Shown here piece by piece: positions 10,311 through 22,237 of a stretch of 64,000 bases of DNA (positions within the stretch are counted from its first letter, which is position 1; each line of letters starts with the position of its first letter). Location: the NCBI GenBank assembly GCA_029204225.1, contig CM055097.1, forward strand, positions 30,765,599 to 30,829,598, read 5' to 3'. A model generated the notes under the pieces. The model saw only the letters and a program-made list of their open reading frames with translations. It was not told the origin of the DNA and searched no databases. This stretch comes from Diphasiastrum complanatum. Its lineage: Eukaryota > Streptophyta > Lycopodiopsida > Lycopodiales > Lycopodiaceae. Both the position numbers and the translations under genes were made by a program.

Positions 10311-11754
10311 CTATATTGATTTGAACATGGATCTTGGTATAACTCCAAGGTTGGCTCTATGCTTGTTGAAGGAACTTTTGCTTAAAGGTTTGGTGAGCAT
10401 ATCTGCAATGCAAGATGATGTGTCGATGTGCTCCAATTTGATTTCACCTCCAATGAGCTTCTCTCTCACGAAGTGATGTGCAACTTCGATATGCTTGCTC
10501 CTTGCATGGAATATTGGGTTGTTGGCAGGGGCTTGAGATATAATGTTGTCACACATGATCATAAGTATATTTTCTTCCATAATTATCTTTAGCTCCACTA
10601 GTAACCTCTTGATCCAAAGCACTTCCTTTGTTGTTGTAGTGAGCGCCTTGTACTCAGCTTCACATGATGAGAGTGATACAGTATCTTGCTTTTTTGAAAG
10701 CCAAGATATCAAATTTCCTCCAAGATATATGACATAAGCACTTGTAGATTTTCGATCTGCTCTATCACTTGCAAAATCCGAGTCAAAATAACCAATAATT
10801 GAAAGATCTTCACTTTTATACAATAAACCAAAATCAAAAGTTGAAGATATATATCTAACCACTCTCTTGGCCTTTTTCCAATGATAAACTAAAGGATTTT
10901 GCATAGTCTGGCTCAACTTATAAACACTAAAGCTTATGTCAGTTCTAGTTATTGTGAGCCAAATTAAGGAGCCTATAAGACTTCTAAAAAGTGTGATGTC
11001 CTCGAAGGATCTTTCATCACCTTTGTTAGAGTCCTTTACATTTTGCTCCATAGGTTTTCTATACTCTTACAATTCAACATATTGAACTTTTTTAACAATG
11101 AAAGAGCATACTTAGATTGACATACAAAAGCTTTATTTTTAAGAAAGTCAATCTCTAATCCTAGAATATAGTGAGTTTTTCCAAGATCTTGCATCTTGAA
11201 CTCTTTTCCAAGTGCAGTCTTGGTTTCCTCAACTAGCTTGATACAACTTCCTGTCAGAATGATATCATCAACATAAATAAGAAGGATAAAAATATCTTTA
11301 TCAAAAAACTTGACATATAAGGAAGGATCATAGTTACTAAGATTAAATCCTAGTGACTCAAGAAAGGTGTTAAGTCGAGAATACCATGACCTTGGAGCTT
11401 GCTTTAATCCATATAAACTTTTGAAGAGCAAGCAAAATTTTCCCTCATCATGGATGAACCCAATAGGTTGATCCATATAGATCTCTTCTTCTAGATAGCC
11501 ATTTAGAAATGCATTAGAAACATCTAGTTGAAGAATTTGCCAATTGAAAAAACAAGCAAGAGAAATTATGATTCTAATTGACACCATCTTTGCAACTGGG
11601 GCAAAGGTCTCCTCATAATCAAGTCCATATACTTGAGCAAAGCCTTTAGCACAAATCCTAGCCTTGTACTTGTTGATTGTGCCATCTTGATTATACTTGA
11701 CTCAAAAAATCCATTTTCAACCAATGGTATGCTTGTTGGATGGAAGATCCACAA
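10311..11754 (-). pseudogene. Copia reverse transcriptase and RNase H
   Basis: On the minus strand the RT spans about 11750-11050. Recognisable parts are LDVSNAFLNGYLEEEIYM, SLYGLKQAPRSWY and the catalytic YVDD in LLIYVDDIILTG. RNase H covers 11051-10311: ISFSVYKLSQTMQNPL, GYFDSDFASDRADRKSTSAY, SLSSCEAEYKAL, FHARSKHIEVAHHFVREKL and DMLTKPLSKS. The two parts lie in different frames with a break near 11045, and the RT N-terminus is in a third frame (about 11566-11754), so the polyprotein is not expressed intact. The motifs themselves are well kept, suggesting moderate age. Confidence 0.9.
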
Positions 11755-12754
11755 GCTCCCATGTATTATTGGCCATCAAAGCATCATATTCTTCCTTCAT
11801 GGCAAGGTACCATTCCTTTGAGTTGATAGCATCATATACATCCTTCAGCTCCTCATGAGAAATAAAATAGGCACAATTAGTGGAGTTGATTTCCACTTGC
11901 TTTCCTCTATCTTCATAGGTAAGCCTTCTAGGCTCGGATCTTTCTCTTTGAGATCTCCTTGGTGAAAAAATTCGAGGTGACTCCTCCTCAAATCTCGGCC
12001 CCATCTATCCATGATGATCTTCAAGGGTGATGATTGGAGTATCTTTGTGAGAATCTTTGAACTCGGCCTTCTCAAGAATGTATTTGGAATATCACATCTC
12101 TACTCTCAATTGTAGTTGAGGTAGAGGGAACATAGATCCTGTAAGCTTTCTTGTTGGATGCATATCCAACCATGATCTCTTTAACAGAATTAGGATCATC
12201 TCTTTTCCTTGTTTCCAAGGCATATTAACAAAGCAAGTACAACCAAAAACTCTAAGGTGATCTACCTTAGGTTTTTTCTGAAACAAGACTTCAAAAGGTG
12301 TTTTTCCAGCAAGAGCATTGTGAGGTAATCTATTGCACAAATAGTTTGCACAATTTATAGCTTCACCCCAAAATTCAATAGGCAAAGAAGCTGCTACTCG
12401 AATTGCTTTAGCACATTCACATAAAGATCTGTTTTTTCTCTCAGCTACTCCATTTTGGGATGGAGAATATTCACAAGAAAATGCTCTCTTTATTCCTTCA
12501 CCTTCACAATAATTATGAAACTTGTTGGAGATATATTCACCTCCTCCATCACATCTTAAAGCTTTAACTTTGCAAGAAAACTGTTTTTCTACATAAGCTT
12601 TGAAGATAAGGAAGTGATCAAAAACCATAGTCTTTGAAGAAAGTAGATACAACCAAGTGTATCTAGTAAAGTCATCAATAAAGGTGACAAAACATGTTGC
12701 ACCACCAATACTTTTAGAAGAGGAAAAATGTACATATGAATGTATGAGTTCCAA
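11717..12754 (-). pseudogene. Copia integrase core and integrase-RT linker
   Basis: The 12754-12092 frame carries the integrase catalytic core: FIDDFTRYTWLY, LRCDGGGEYIS (usually SDNGGEY), YSPSQNGVAERKNRS, then FWGEAINCANYLCNRLPH and LRVFGCTCFV. The DDE residues are in their expected places. The following linker (12075-11717), in other frames, includes the copia-typical WYLAMKEEYDALMANNTWEL. Frameshifts separate it from the gag-pre-integrase part above and the RT below. Confidence 0.88.
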
Positions 12755-12850
12755 TGGATAAGTAGTCTTTATAAAAGACTTCTGATATGGCTTTCTGTGT
12801 GACTTTGCAATGGCACAAGCCTCACAAGGCTTGAAATCTTTAAAAAGAGA

Positions 12851-13357
12851 TTATGGAAGTCCAATAGCCTTCTTCTTCTTAACCATAGAAGACATAGATG
12901 TAAAGTTAGGATGTCCCAACCTTCTATGCCACAGCTCCTCCTTAGATAACAAAGCAACTTCACAAAGGTTTGCATTCTCATAAGAATTCAACTTAAAAAT
13001 TCCACCACATCTAGTTCCATCAGCAAGGATTTCATCTTTTCTCTTGATAAAACAAGTATTGGAGTTGAACTTTACATCACAACCATTATCAAGCAACTTT
13101 CCCACACTAATTAAGTTCTTTGTAAGTTTTGGAATGAAAAGTGCAAGAACTTTTGAAGAAGCAAGTTTTAATGGAATGTTGCCAATTCCTTCTATTGGAC
13201 ACTCATGATCATTAGTTGTGTAAATAGATCTCTTGAGTCCTTTGAAAGGTAAGATTGAGTCAAATGACTCATTTGAATAGCACATATGTGAAGAGGCTCC
13301 ATTGTCTATGTACCAAGCTCCATCTTTCTTGGAAGGTGATGAAGAAAAACTGGACAC
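12851..13357 (-). pseudogene. Copia protease and gag-pre-integrase domain
   Basis: A 168-codon minus-strand frame. It starts with the aspartic protease site WYIDNGASSHM; plant copia proteases usually have DSGAS, so the catalytic Asp is kept but the next residue is Asn. LTKNLISVGKL and the gag-pre-integrase zinc-binding segment ELWHRRLGHPNF follow. The frame ends at a TAA before the integrase core. It continues the gag frame above after a break. Confidence 0.87.
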
Positions 13358-13399
13358 CGTCCTTCTCCATCACTTGCAATAGAATCTTCTTCAATCTCT

Positions 13400-14256
13400 T
13401 TGGAGAGATTAGCTTGCTTGAGTTGGTTTTTCTTCTTAAAGAAATTAGAGGCATAGTGCCCCTTTTTGCCACAGAAGAAGCACTTCACTTTCTTCTTCTT
13501 GATTTTTGAGTTAGAGGGATGAGCTGTTTCATCCTCTTCACCATCTTGATTTCAATCTTTGGCTTTGTCTTTGTTGTATGCTTCAGAGAATTGGTTCTTA
13601 CTCCTTCCTTTCTGCTTGCCTTTGACAAAGAGGGCTTTGTCACTTCCACCATGTTCAAGTTTGTTCATCCTAGAGAGTTTATAGCTTTGTCTAGATTCTT
13701 CAAAAATAAGAATTCCTTGGAGAGATTCTAGATTAGGTAACTCCTCCTTAATAGCAAAAGACTAAACAAGATTATCATAGTCATCTCTCAAGCCATTCAG
13801 TATGACTTGAACTAGCTCAACTTGGTTAATGGTAACACCAACACAGGAAAGCTCTCTATGTAAATCTTTAACTCTCAGAACATAGTTAGATGCACTCTCT
13901 TCACTTCTTTGGAAACTTTGGAAAATCTGATTCCTAAGAGTGAGTATTCTAGAAGTATTCTTTGCTTCATAGATGGTCTTTAGTGCATCCCAAGCTTCTT
14001 TGGCTGTAGTGCAAGATCCTATCTCTCTCAAAATTTCATTTGATACATTCATCTTAATGAAATGTAGAGCCATTCTAGCTCTCTTCTTATATTTAGGAAT
14101 TTCAACCTGTGCTTGAGGCTCCTCCTCAACACCAAGCACAATATCCATAGCATCCTAGAGAATCAAAACAGACTCCATTCTTAACTTCCAAATTGAGTAA
14201 TTAGAAGTGTTTAGTCTTTCACTGGCTTCTAGAAGATATCCTCCCTGAGATGCCAT
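13400..14256 (-). pseudogene. Copia gag (UBN2/DUF4219-type) with defective zinc knuckle
   Basis: The minus-strand start codon is 14256-14254, opening MASQGGYLLEASERLNTSNY and KLRMESVL. An in-frame stop lies near 14155. From 14148 the frame continues with a typical copia gag: HFIKMNVSNEILREIGSC, EAWDALKTIYEAKN, VQVILNGL. Another stop sits near 13762. The downstream zinc knuckle reads CFFCGKKGHYASNF, where the fourth ligand of the CCHC motif is Phe rather than Cys. The start is homologous to gags at 33376 and 56101. Nonfunctional. Confidence 0.87.
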
Positions 14257-15027
14257 TATAATGAAGACTTCTTAGTTATTGGATTGAGATATGTTTGAGC
14301 TTGTTCCTATCAGACTTAGAGTTGCTGCTCTCTTCACTATAGGTATTTTCAAGGTTGAACTACCTTCCTATGTGAAACACTTGCAACTATATTTGAGATG
14401 AATCTCAAATATTCCACAAGACAAGTTTTCTAGATCAGACACAAAAAGTGCTTTGAGACACTTTGACTGGTTTGAATTCTACTTTTGACACGTGTGAAAT
14501 GCTTCAAAAGAAAACACTATTGACACTCAAAAGGCTCAAAGGGTGTTCAAATACTTCAAACTCAGTCTTGATCTACAGTCTCTTGTGTTGGATGCTCAAA
14601 ACAATGGATTCAGAACAAAGTATAATTGAATCAAATCAAAATGTTGTCACTCGGATTTTGGACCTATCCCTATCCTTTTTAAGAGCTTATAACTCTTTCT
14701 AGACACATCAGATTGATTTGATTTCAATTTCTATGAAAAGTACAGATCATTTTGCGAAATTGGCCCTCCCCCTTAAGTGTCGCCTTTTTTTTTAGAGTCA
14801 GTGTCGTGAAAATAACTGAAGCCTTCGCAAAATTTTCATGAAATTTCCTTGAAGGCCGTTCGTGAAAATCCCTGAAGGCTTCACGAAATTTTTGCGAAAA
14901 TTTTGATGCCTTCGTGAAAATAACTCAATGTTAGCAGATTTCAGAGAATCCTCAGATGCGGAGCATGAGAGCCGAGAAATTACTAGCTAGGATGATAGTG
15001 AAATATCTATCCAGTTTTGCAGGCAAC
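14257..15027. other. Copia leader remnant and a dyad-rich AT segment; no gene
   Basis: Sequence upstream of the minus-strand copia gag. No 5' LTR matching TGTTAAAATTGAG or clean PBS was found, so the element's 5' end looks lost. A GACACGTGTG motif lies at 14487-14496. From about 14795 to 14935, repeats and inverted copies of TGAAGGC, TCGTGAAAAT and CGAAATTTT form a small dyad-rich block. The sibling copia copy begins at about 15028. Confidence 0.5.
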
Positions 15028-17123
15028 TATTCCCATTGAAGGTCCAAGCTCTTCTACTTCAGACGAACAACGAATGAACAGTGGATCAGAAGATGATGAT
15101 GTTGCAGTTCAACAACTACAGTATGATAGAAATGATCAACTTTCTGAATTACCCTGAAGATCTTCAAGGACTAGCAGACCACCCAACCGGTATATCGATG
15201 AGTCTGCAGCATATCTTGTTCAGGAACCGACGTCTGTCCAAGAGGCACTCAGTCAACCTGACTCAGATCTCTGGAAAGAAGCTACGGATAAAGAGTATTC
15301 ATCTCTTCAAGTCTAGTCGTTAGATCTAGATTGTCGAATGTAATATTCAAGTCTAGTTGTTGGTCGTTAGATCTAGTTGTCAGTTCCAGACTAAAACTAG
15401 TCTTCCACCTCTGAATTTGGAACGTGATAGGAATGTGAGAGATGGAGGATTGATGAAAATCAGAATTATAGATTAAGCGATTGGTAACAGCGGATCTAGG
15501 AGGAGTATAACGAATGGTATGCCAGATAATGAATATTATTAAACTTGATTTAAGTTTTCATCTTTTAGAATATTGAAATTTATTAATAGGATTTCAAGTT
15601 CTTAATTATGATGATACTAAGGATAAGATTCTTTACAAAAAATAAAACTATTGTCAAAATTTATGTAGTTGTAGATCTTCATTTAAGTAATTTTTTTAAA
15701 AATTAGTGTCTATATTTTATAGAACAAAATCACAAAAAAGCATCAACAGAAGAAAGGCACAACTAGTAGCCAGAGGTTTTTCTCAGGTATACAACGTCGA
15801 TTACACTGAGACCTTCAGTCCAGTAGTCAAGCATTCTTCTTTTGACTTTTGCTATCATTTGCTGCTATAGCAGATTTGGAAATACATCAAATGGATGTAC
15901 AGACAGCATATCTCAATGGAGCTATCGAAGAAGACATTTACATGTTACAACCCGAAGGTTATATTATCGAGGGTAAGCACAATCATGTTTGTAAACTCCA
16001 TAAGGCACTTTATGGCTTGAAGCAATCTACTCGAGCATGGTTTCATAGGATCAATACTTTTTTCATTGATCATGGCTATACACCTAGCTCTTCAAATTCA
16101 AACCTATCATTATCACATTATACGTGGATGATATATTGCCTTTCAGCAACAGTACCGATCTGATAAAAGAGGAGAAAACAATGTTATCTTCCGAATTCGA
16201 CATGACCGATCTGGACGAAGCTCATTTCTGCCTTGGTATACAAATCCACAGAGACAAAAAAAAAAAAAAAAGTTGATCTATATTACACAATAGAGGCACA
16301 TCTACACCATTTTAGTCAGATATAGTCTAATCAATTATAAGTTAGCTCTCTCACCAATGGAACCAGGACTCAAATTGTCAAAGGACCAGTGCCCCCAGAC
16401 AATTCATGACAAGCAGCAGATGCGTGAGTATCCTTACCATTCTATTATAGGATCTCTTATGTATGCCATGATCTGTACTAGGCCACACATAGCTTTTGCA
16501 GTCAGCTCTCTCAGTTAGTTTATGACTAATCCTGGTATATCACATTGGAAGCTCTTATCAGAGTCATGAGATATCTTCAAGCTACTATGGACTTTTGCAT
16601 TTTTTATGGAGCAGTTGGCAACGACAAACTCAATTTACTAAGTGGTGACACAGATGCGAGTTGGACAGGAGATGTAGAGACTCGTAAATCTACCTTCGGA
16701 TTTACATTCTTCCTCAACAATGGTCCAATTTCTTGGAACAGTCGCAAGCAATCTTCGATAGCTCTATCTTCCACTGAATCAGAGTATATCGCAGCCTCTC
16801 AAGCTACAAAGGAAGCAATTTGGTTGAGAAAGTTACTCTTAGATATCGGTCTGAATCAATATGCTCCGACAACATTATTTTGTGATAATCAAAGTGCCAT
16901 CACTTCAACCCTAGATCTCATTCCAAGAGTAAGCACATTGAACTGAAGTATCATTTAATCAGAAGCAAAGTTCTCAACAAAGAGGTCAGATTGCAATACT
17001 GTAGAACGCAAGATATGACAGCAGATATTTTCACTAAAGCATTAAGTTTGGAGTCACACAGAAGATTCTGTGTAGAACTAAGTTTGAAGGTCAAGGCATT
17101 CAAGGATTCAGATTAAGGGGGAG
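15028..17123 (+). mobile_element. Ty1/copia 'family A' copy 1: linker, RT and RNase H, degenerate
   Basis: Plus-strand copia sequence closely related to the copy at 61.2-63.5 kb. It holds the integrase-RT linker (15028-15305), a replaced stretch (about 15306-15736), RT from VARGFSQ-like sequence on (15849-16163 holds DVQTAYLNGAIEEDIYM and KALYGLKQSTRAWF), and RNase H (16545-16946: YLQATMDFCIFYGAVG, STESEYIAASQATKEAIWL). Relative to its sibling it lost about 28 bp just before the YVDD box and gained an A run at 16256-16271, both frame-breaking. The RNase H end continues in another frame to FTKALSLESH near 17050. Not functional. Confidence 0.88.
17113..17123 (+). promoter_or_regulatory. Polypurine tract of copia family A copy 1
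   Basis: TTAAGGGGGAG precedes TGTTGGATTATTC, identical in form to the tract at 6453-6463. Confidence 0.88.
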
Positions 17124-17560
17124 TGTTGGATTATTCTCCTTATTATCAATCGTCTAATCGATTTTAATCTTCATCCATTGTTTATCTAGTTTTGCAAATT
17201 TTCCTGTGTGTTTACATAGTCTGTAGAATTACAAGTGTCCTTCACAGTCTGCAGAATTACACAGAGTTTAACGACAGTGTCGCATTTTTCGCCTATCAGA
17301 AATCTCGTGTAAAAATGTAGTGTTGTTTTTTTTGCATTTTTCGCCTGACATAAATCTCGTGTAAAAATGCAGTGTTGTCTTTTTTGTATTTTTCACCTAT
17401 CAGAAATCTTGTTCAAATATGGAACGTTGCATTTTTTGCTTTTTCCAAAGAGCCTCAAATGTTAAGGAATGACTCTGTCAAAGTGTGAGATTTAAGGGCA
17501 CCTTCGGCTTTTTTCGACATTTTGCAAAAAATCTGACAGTGTCGCCTATGGTTGTTTTAG
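17124..17560 (+). mobile_element. Copia family A 3' LTR (right border uncertain)
   Basis: It starts TGTTGGATTATTC after the polypurine tract and includes the 52-bp tandem repeats at 17282-17437. The end is not defined; a minus-strand gypsy gag remnant begins by about 17830. Confidence 0.6.
17282..17437. repeat. 52-bp tandem repeat, three copies
   Basis: Units starting GCATTTTTCGCC (17282, 17334) and GTATTTTTCACC (17386) are spaced exactly 52 bp apart. Each contains AAATCTYGT and a T-rich end. Copies one and two are very similar; copy three is more diverged. Confidence 0.88.
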
Positions 17561-17829
17561 TTCATTTCTACAAAGCAACAGTTTTGGTTCATTTATCCAA
17601 ACATATGTTTACGGCCAATTTCATGGCTTATCAACAATCAATGACAAGGACCGGATGGATGCCAACGGATCACCAGCCAACTGGAAAAAAAATTATCTTA
17701 CTTATTTGAGAAATTGTCTAGTAAAAAATATTTTAAAATATTAAAAAAAAAATGTTTGAAATAATTTTTTATAAATGCAATATAAATTGAGATTAATATT
17801 TTGTAAAATTTTAATTTTTAAAATAGTTT

Positions 17830-18100
17830 GTAGAGACATTTTGACCTTGTTCAGTAGGAGAAACGGATCTTCCAGGAACTTCTTTGGTTTAAAGCGCATG
17901 ACGAGAGCCACTTTAACCCCTTCCCAAGTGGTCTTCTCTTTTTTCGATAGGTTGAAGAACCAATCTTGTGCCACAACTACCAGGGACATGAGAAACATCA
18001 TCAGTTTCTCCATAGGTGTCCGATCTCCCTTACGATGGTTTTTCCTTGATAACCTACATGGTGTATCCCAGAGAAGGAACGACCATGTAGGAGCTAGTCA
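17830..18100 (-). pseudogene. Ty3/gypsy gag fragment, minus strand
   Basis: The minus-strand reading gives TPMEKLMMFLMS, AQDWFFNLSKKEKTTWEGVK and MRFKPKKF, matching the retrotransposon gag domain that has a conserved W and F[K/R]P near its end. It then runs into AT-rich noncoding sequence below about 17830. No protease or pol is attached. It faces away from the plus-strand gypsy element that starts next to it. Confidence 0.7.
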
Positions 18101-18112
18101 TATTTCCTAGGC

Positions 18113-18400
18113 TTTGTAAATAAATGTAGACCCCCCCTTAAATTAGTTAGAGTGAGCCACCTTTTGATGGTGACCTTTAGTGGAAGGGCAAATTCCACAT
18201 GTAATTTCTAATTTGGTGGAATTGCCACTTGGGCTCTACATGGTTAGCCTTCTTGCTTATTTATGGGCCCCCCTCTCTTGTGAGGGAGCTTTGAATGTAT
18301 TGTCAAGTTCTCTTGAGCAAATAAAGAGGATCCTCCACGAGTTCTGCCGAATCTTCACATGCACGAGCTCACTTAAACGGACCTTTTGCGAATAATGTTC
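18113..18400 (+). mobile_element. LTR-like leader of the plus-strand gypsy element
   Basis: A stretch just before the gypsy gag with LTR-like content: a C-rich start, TTATTTATGGGCCC, a polyadenylation-like AATAAAGAGG near 18319, and CT-rich parts. No downstream copy was found and no PBS was recognised, so calling this the 5' LTR is inference. Confidence 0.4.
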
Positions 18401-18419
18401 CACGTACTAAAAAATGTAT

Positions 18420-20010
18420 CCCAAAGCTAGATTTACCTAAGTACGATGGTAACACTGATCCTCAAAGATTTTTTCAAGTCTTTGAGAACGCATGTGACGT
18501 CTATGGCGAGACATCACCAGAAGCCATGGTACAACTCTTTTCGATGACCATGATCGATTGAACATGAGAGTGGTTTTTTAACCTTGATCGTGAAGATAAA
18601 CGTGACTGGTCACTCTTGAAGGAGGCCTTTATCAAACGCTTCAAGCCATTTCGCTTGATAGAAAGTACTTTGGTCAAGCTAAGTAACATCAAAATGACAA
18701 AAGACGAGAAAGTACGTGACTATATTGAACAATTTAAAAGATTAAAAAGTCAGGTACAAGAACAACCCATTGAGTCTATGCCCATAATTTGGTTCCTCGT
18801 TGGACTCCCACGATGGATAAGATGTGAACTTCGTTCCAATGATGAATATACATCATTGAAATGAGCCATGTCTGACACCATTCGAGAGGAAGACGAGGTC
18901 TCTGATGTCGATGAACCACGTGAACGGAGAGCACATCGTGTTGTCCAAGAAGCTCGACCAAACGACGAAACTCAAGAACAGTTGTGGAAAACACAGATGG
19001 AGCTGCTTAATTAGCAACACCACCAATAGATGGAGAAACTTACGAAAGAGTTTCAAAACACTCTTAAGTCTATCCAAAGTTTGATGTCGGGTCAGTTACC
19101 CACTGGCCAAATCCACCATAGACGAGAGAACACGTGGTGCCCTCACTGTCGAGGTGCACACACTGGCAATGAGTGCACTTCATACCAACCGGTCCTAGAT
19201 ACTTCCTTGATCAAATGTGAAATCTGCGAATTTATGGGGAATACCTCTCTTTATTGCTATTATAACCCAAGGAACTAGCCTCACAACCAGTCAGGAGGAC
19301 ATACTCAACCTCCTCGACAACTGTTTGTTTCACAAAACCAACACACGCACTACCAACCATGAAACAACCAAGTCCATATATGAGAATTGCCCAGACAACC
19401 TAGACATGAACCTCAACCACAGCTGGCACTCTTAGGACCACCTCCAAGAGGACAACCAAATCTAGGACCACAAAAACGTAGAAATCCTCAAGAGTCTACA
19501 CAAACACATCTTGTTGAAAACTCCTACGATCAGTCCTATCATCAAGATACAACACTTCCATCTGCTAGTTCTCAACATTATCAAACCGACAATTCATGCT
19601 TGTGCAAACGAGATGAGTATTCAACACCACCAAAAAATCCAGCACAGCTAGCCATCCAAGATGGTTATGTTATTGCCACAGGCCCAATGAGCAACCGCTG
19701 CTTTATTTGTGATGAAATGGGACATTTCATGGCTGACTGTAAAGTAAAAATCCAATACCATGCGGAATGTCCCAACTGTGTCTGTAAACACAGTTTCAAG
19801 GATTGTCCTAAACAACCTAACAGGATTCTTCCAGCACGTCATATCTCATCCAAACTTCGTAGAGTTCTCACTAGAGCACAACGCCAACAACAAGAACATC
19901 AGCAAAATAATGTCAAATCAGTTGACCCCCAGGAAAGCCACTTGATGGCTTCCACATTACCAAAAGATTACCCAGACTGTGCAAAAAGTACAAAAAGGAC
20001 CAAGAGTGGA
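18420..20010 (+). pseudogene. Ty3/gypsy gag with zinc knuckle, plus strand
   Basis: Broken plus-strand gag. Around 18420-18540 it reads LPKYDGNTDPQRFFQVFE, then WSLLKEAFIKRFKPFRLIES and DYIEQFKRLKSQV, the retrotransposon gag core, with stops near 18560, 18864 and 19012. The 19387-20016 frame is Pro/Gln-rich and carries a CCHC knuckle, CFICDEMGHFMADC, followed by a second Cys/His cluster (CPNCVCKHSFKDC). It is cut at about 20010 by an inserted LTR-like segment. Gag forms the particle and binds RNA. Confidence 0.82.
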
Positions 20011-20815
20011 TCCTAATCTAATCCTCAATAGGGATTGGTTGTCAAATCACTTGATCTATCAATCTACTTGAGATTAAGATCAATCTAGATCAATTCTAGA
20101 CACAAAATCCTAACAAGAACAATCATCAATTGAAGGTAGGTGTACTTTCTAGTTTCCCACATGTGAAACCTTGTATGATTAAGGACTCCAACCTGAAAAT
20201 CAAGGACACATTCATAGAACCTCAAAACAATCAAAACAAATGTAGACAAATGGAGAGAATCACTCAAAATTGCTTCCAAAACCAAGATTGGTGTCTCACA
20301 ATTATTATGGCCAAATGTGGCTCTATATATACAATAAGTGGGAGCTTGTGGTACTGATCATCCCTCTGATCCTACATGTGTGAAGGTGCTTTGTCATATG
20401 ATGATTCATCATGCAAAACTGACACTTGGACAAAACCTTCTATTTTGAGCACTTTTGGTCCATTTTCCTTCTATATGGAGATCTACTTGGAAATCTTCTA
20501 GAAGTCAAAATTAGCCTACTTCAACTTATTCCACACATGTGAGCTGTCCTCTACACATGGGATATGACACCTAACCAAAGGATGTGGCTCATGCAATCAA
20601 TAGATTGATGCCATGTGTCATATGTCTAAAAAACTAGTTTTTGACCTTTTTAGCCACTAGAACTTGAATTAAATCATATGTACAACCTATATGATTATGG
20701 CACATGACAAGTACACTAGTTTCACACGTGAAAACAGGCTCCACACATGTGTGTTTATCTATATACAAGATTTTTGGCCTCTACCAAGCTTATTTTTGCA
20801 TTTTTCACACAGACC
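20011..20815 (-). mobile_element. Probable solo LTR (minus orientation) inserted in the gypsy gag-pol
   Basis: About 800 bp of noncoding, AT-rich sequence separates gag from protease where the element should be continuous. On the minus strand it starts TGTGTGAAAAATGC, has a TATA-like TATATATAGAG (about 20321-20331), and ends near GGATCCACT, echoing the start TGTGAAAA and the GGATCCA..GATCCACT end of the LTR at 31606-32221. It carries several CACATGTG or CACGTG dyads (near 20374, 20532, 20723, 20744). Exact target duplications were not identified, so the borders are approximate. Confidence 0.55.
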
Positions 20816-22128
20816 CAAAGGTGGAACAACGACAATACAATGAGTTTCGAGATGAGTTTTTGCGAGAGGAAGAACATACAAAAAGTCTGTTCCCAGTTCA
20901 TATCCCCAAAAAGGAGCAATCCCTACAGGGACTTGAAGTATTTTCTGACCTCTTGCAAGCTCAGCTCACCATGCCGTTTCATACCGCAATAAAATCTTTC
21001 ATTGGGCTTCAACGTTATATCCATCGAAATTTTCAGCTGCCTACTATTCTTGATGAACAGTGGAAAATAGAAGAGCCTGAAATTCCCCAGATTCCTATGA
21101 ATCTGTTGAATATAGGTGTTTCTAAGGGGACTAGCATCACCCTACCTTTGTCCTATAAAGACTATCCCACAGTATCTGCTATCCTAGATAGCGGATCAGG
21201 CGTTAATATCATGGCTTTGTCATTAGCAAAGTCATGGGGCTTTCATACCCTCGATCAACCACGATATAAACTTCACATGGCTGATCAACGAGTTACTGAC
21301 CCTGCTGGTCATTTATCAAATATAAAAGTTCGCATAGTAGGTGTCAAATTTGTGCTAGATTGTGTCATCTTAGATTTACCAGAAGATAACAATACATATA
21401 AACTACCCTGGCTCTAGATGACAGGTGTTGTCCAAAATTGGAAGCATAGCAAAATTACCTTTGGTAGCCATGATAAACGAGTCACGGTTGACTCAATAGG
21501 CCATGTCAAGCCCGCCAAGATATATGATGATTGGCCATCCACAACATATGATGAATCAGATAGCGTCCCGATCCAACCAAAAGGTCATTATACGAGATCC
21601 ACGGACATAATCAATTGGGGTCATGCACTAGCCACTGTGGACTGTACTGATTCCAATCGATGTCGTATCGAAACTGCTGCAGCAGATGTGGATATTCTCC
21701 CATCTTCTACAGACATTGACACACCCATCATCCCACTTATGATGATTGACTCGATTCCTATAGCGTGGTGCCCAGGAGAACCTAGTGTCTCTACCGCCCA
21801 TGTTTCGGAAGAAGGTATTCTTTTCATGGATGATGTAGGCATGACGGATGAACATGTACTCCTATATCTAGATGCACAATCTTATCCGCCAAAAACAATT
21901 CCTAAGGAGATAACGACACCAGGACCGTTGGCTCACGTCCAACTGACATCCAAGGTACCCAACACCCCAACATACAAGCCCAAACCCAAAGTATATACAT
22001 GGGATGTGTATCCCGACGAAGTCTGGGATACAATCAACGACGATTTGATAATGAGGCACCAACACCGCCCACTCAAAAACAACAAAAACCTCGGTTACAA
22101 AAAACTAAAGTTATTGATACAAAATTAA
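20816..22128 (+). pseudogene. Gypsy retropepsin and pol linker
   Basis: The 20816-21417 frame reads from DPKVEQRQYNEFRDEF through a linker to the aspartic protease: PTVSAILDSGSGVNIMALSL (DSG catalytic triad), then a C-terminal VRIVGVKFVLDCVILDL. A TAG at 21415-21417 follows LPWL, where related elements read on. The next frame (21418-22128) is a long acidic, low-conservation linker. Spacing fits a plant gypsy pol in which protease precedes RT by about 1 kb. Confidence 0.82.
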
Positions 22129-22237
22129 CCGAGCATCAAAAATAGATGCGTGAGAAGCTTAAACAACCGATCAAGCCCTTGTCCAAAGAGACAGAAACTA
22201 AACAATCCGACCAAGCTTCCACGTCCAGTAGTGAATC

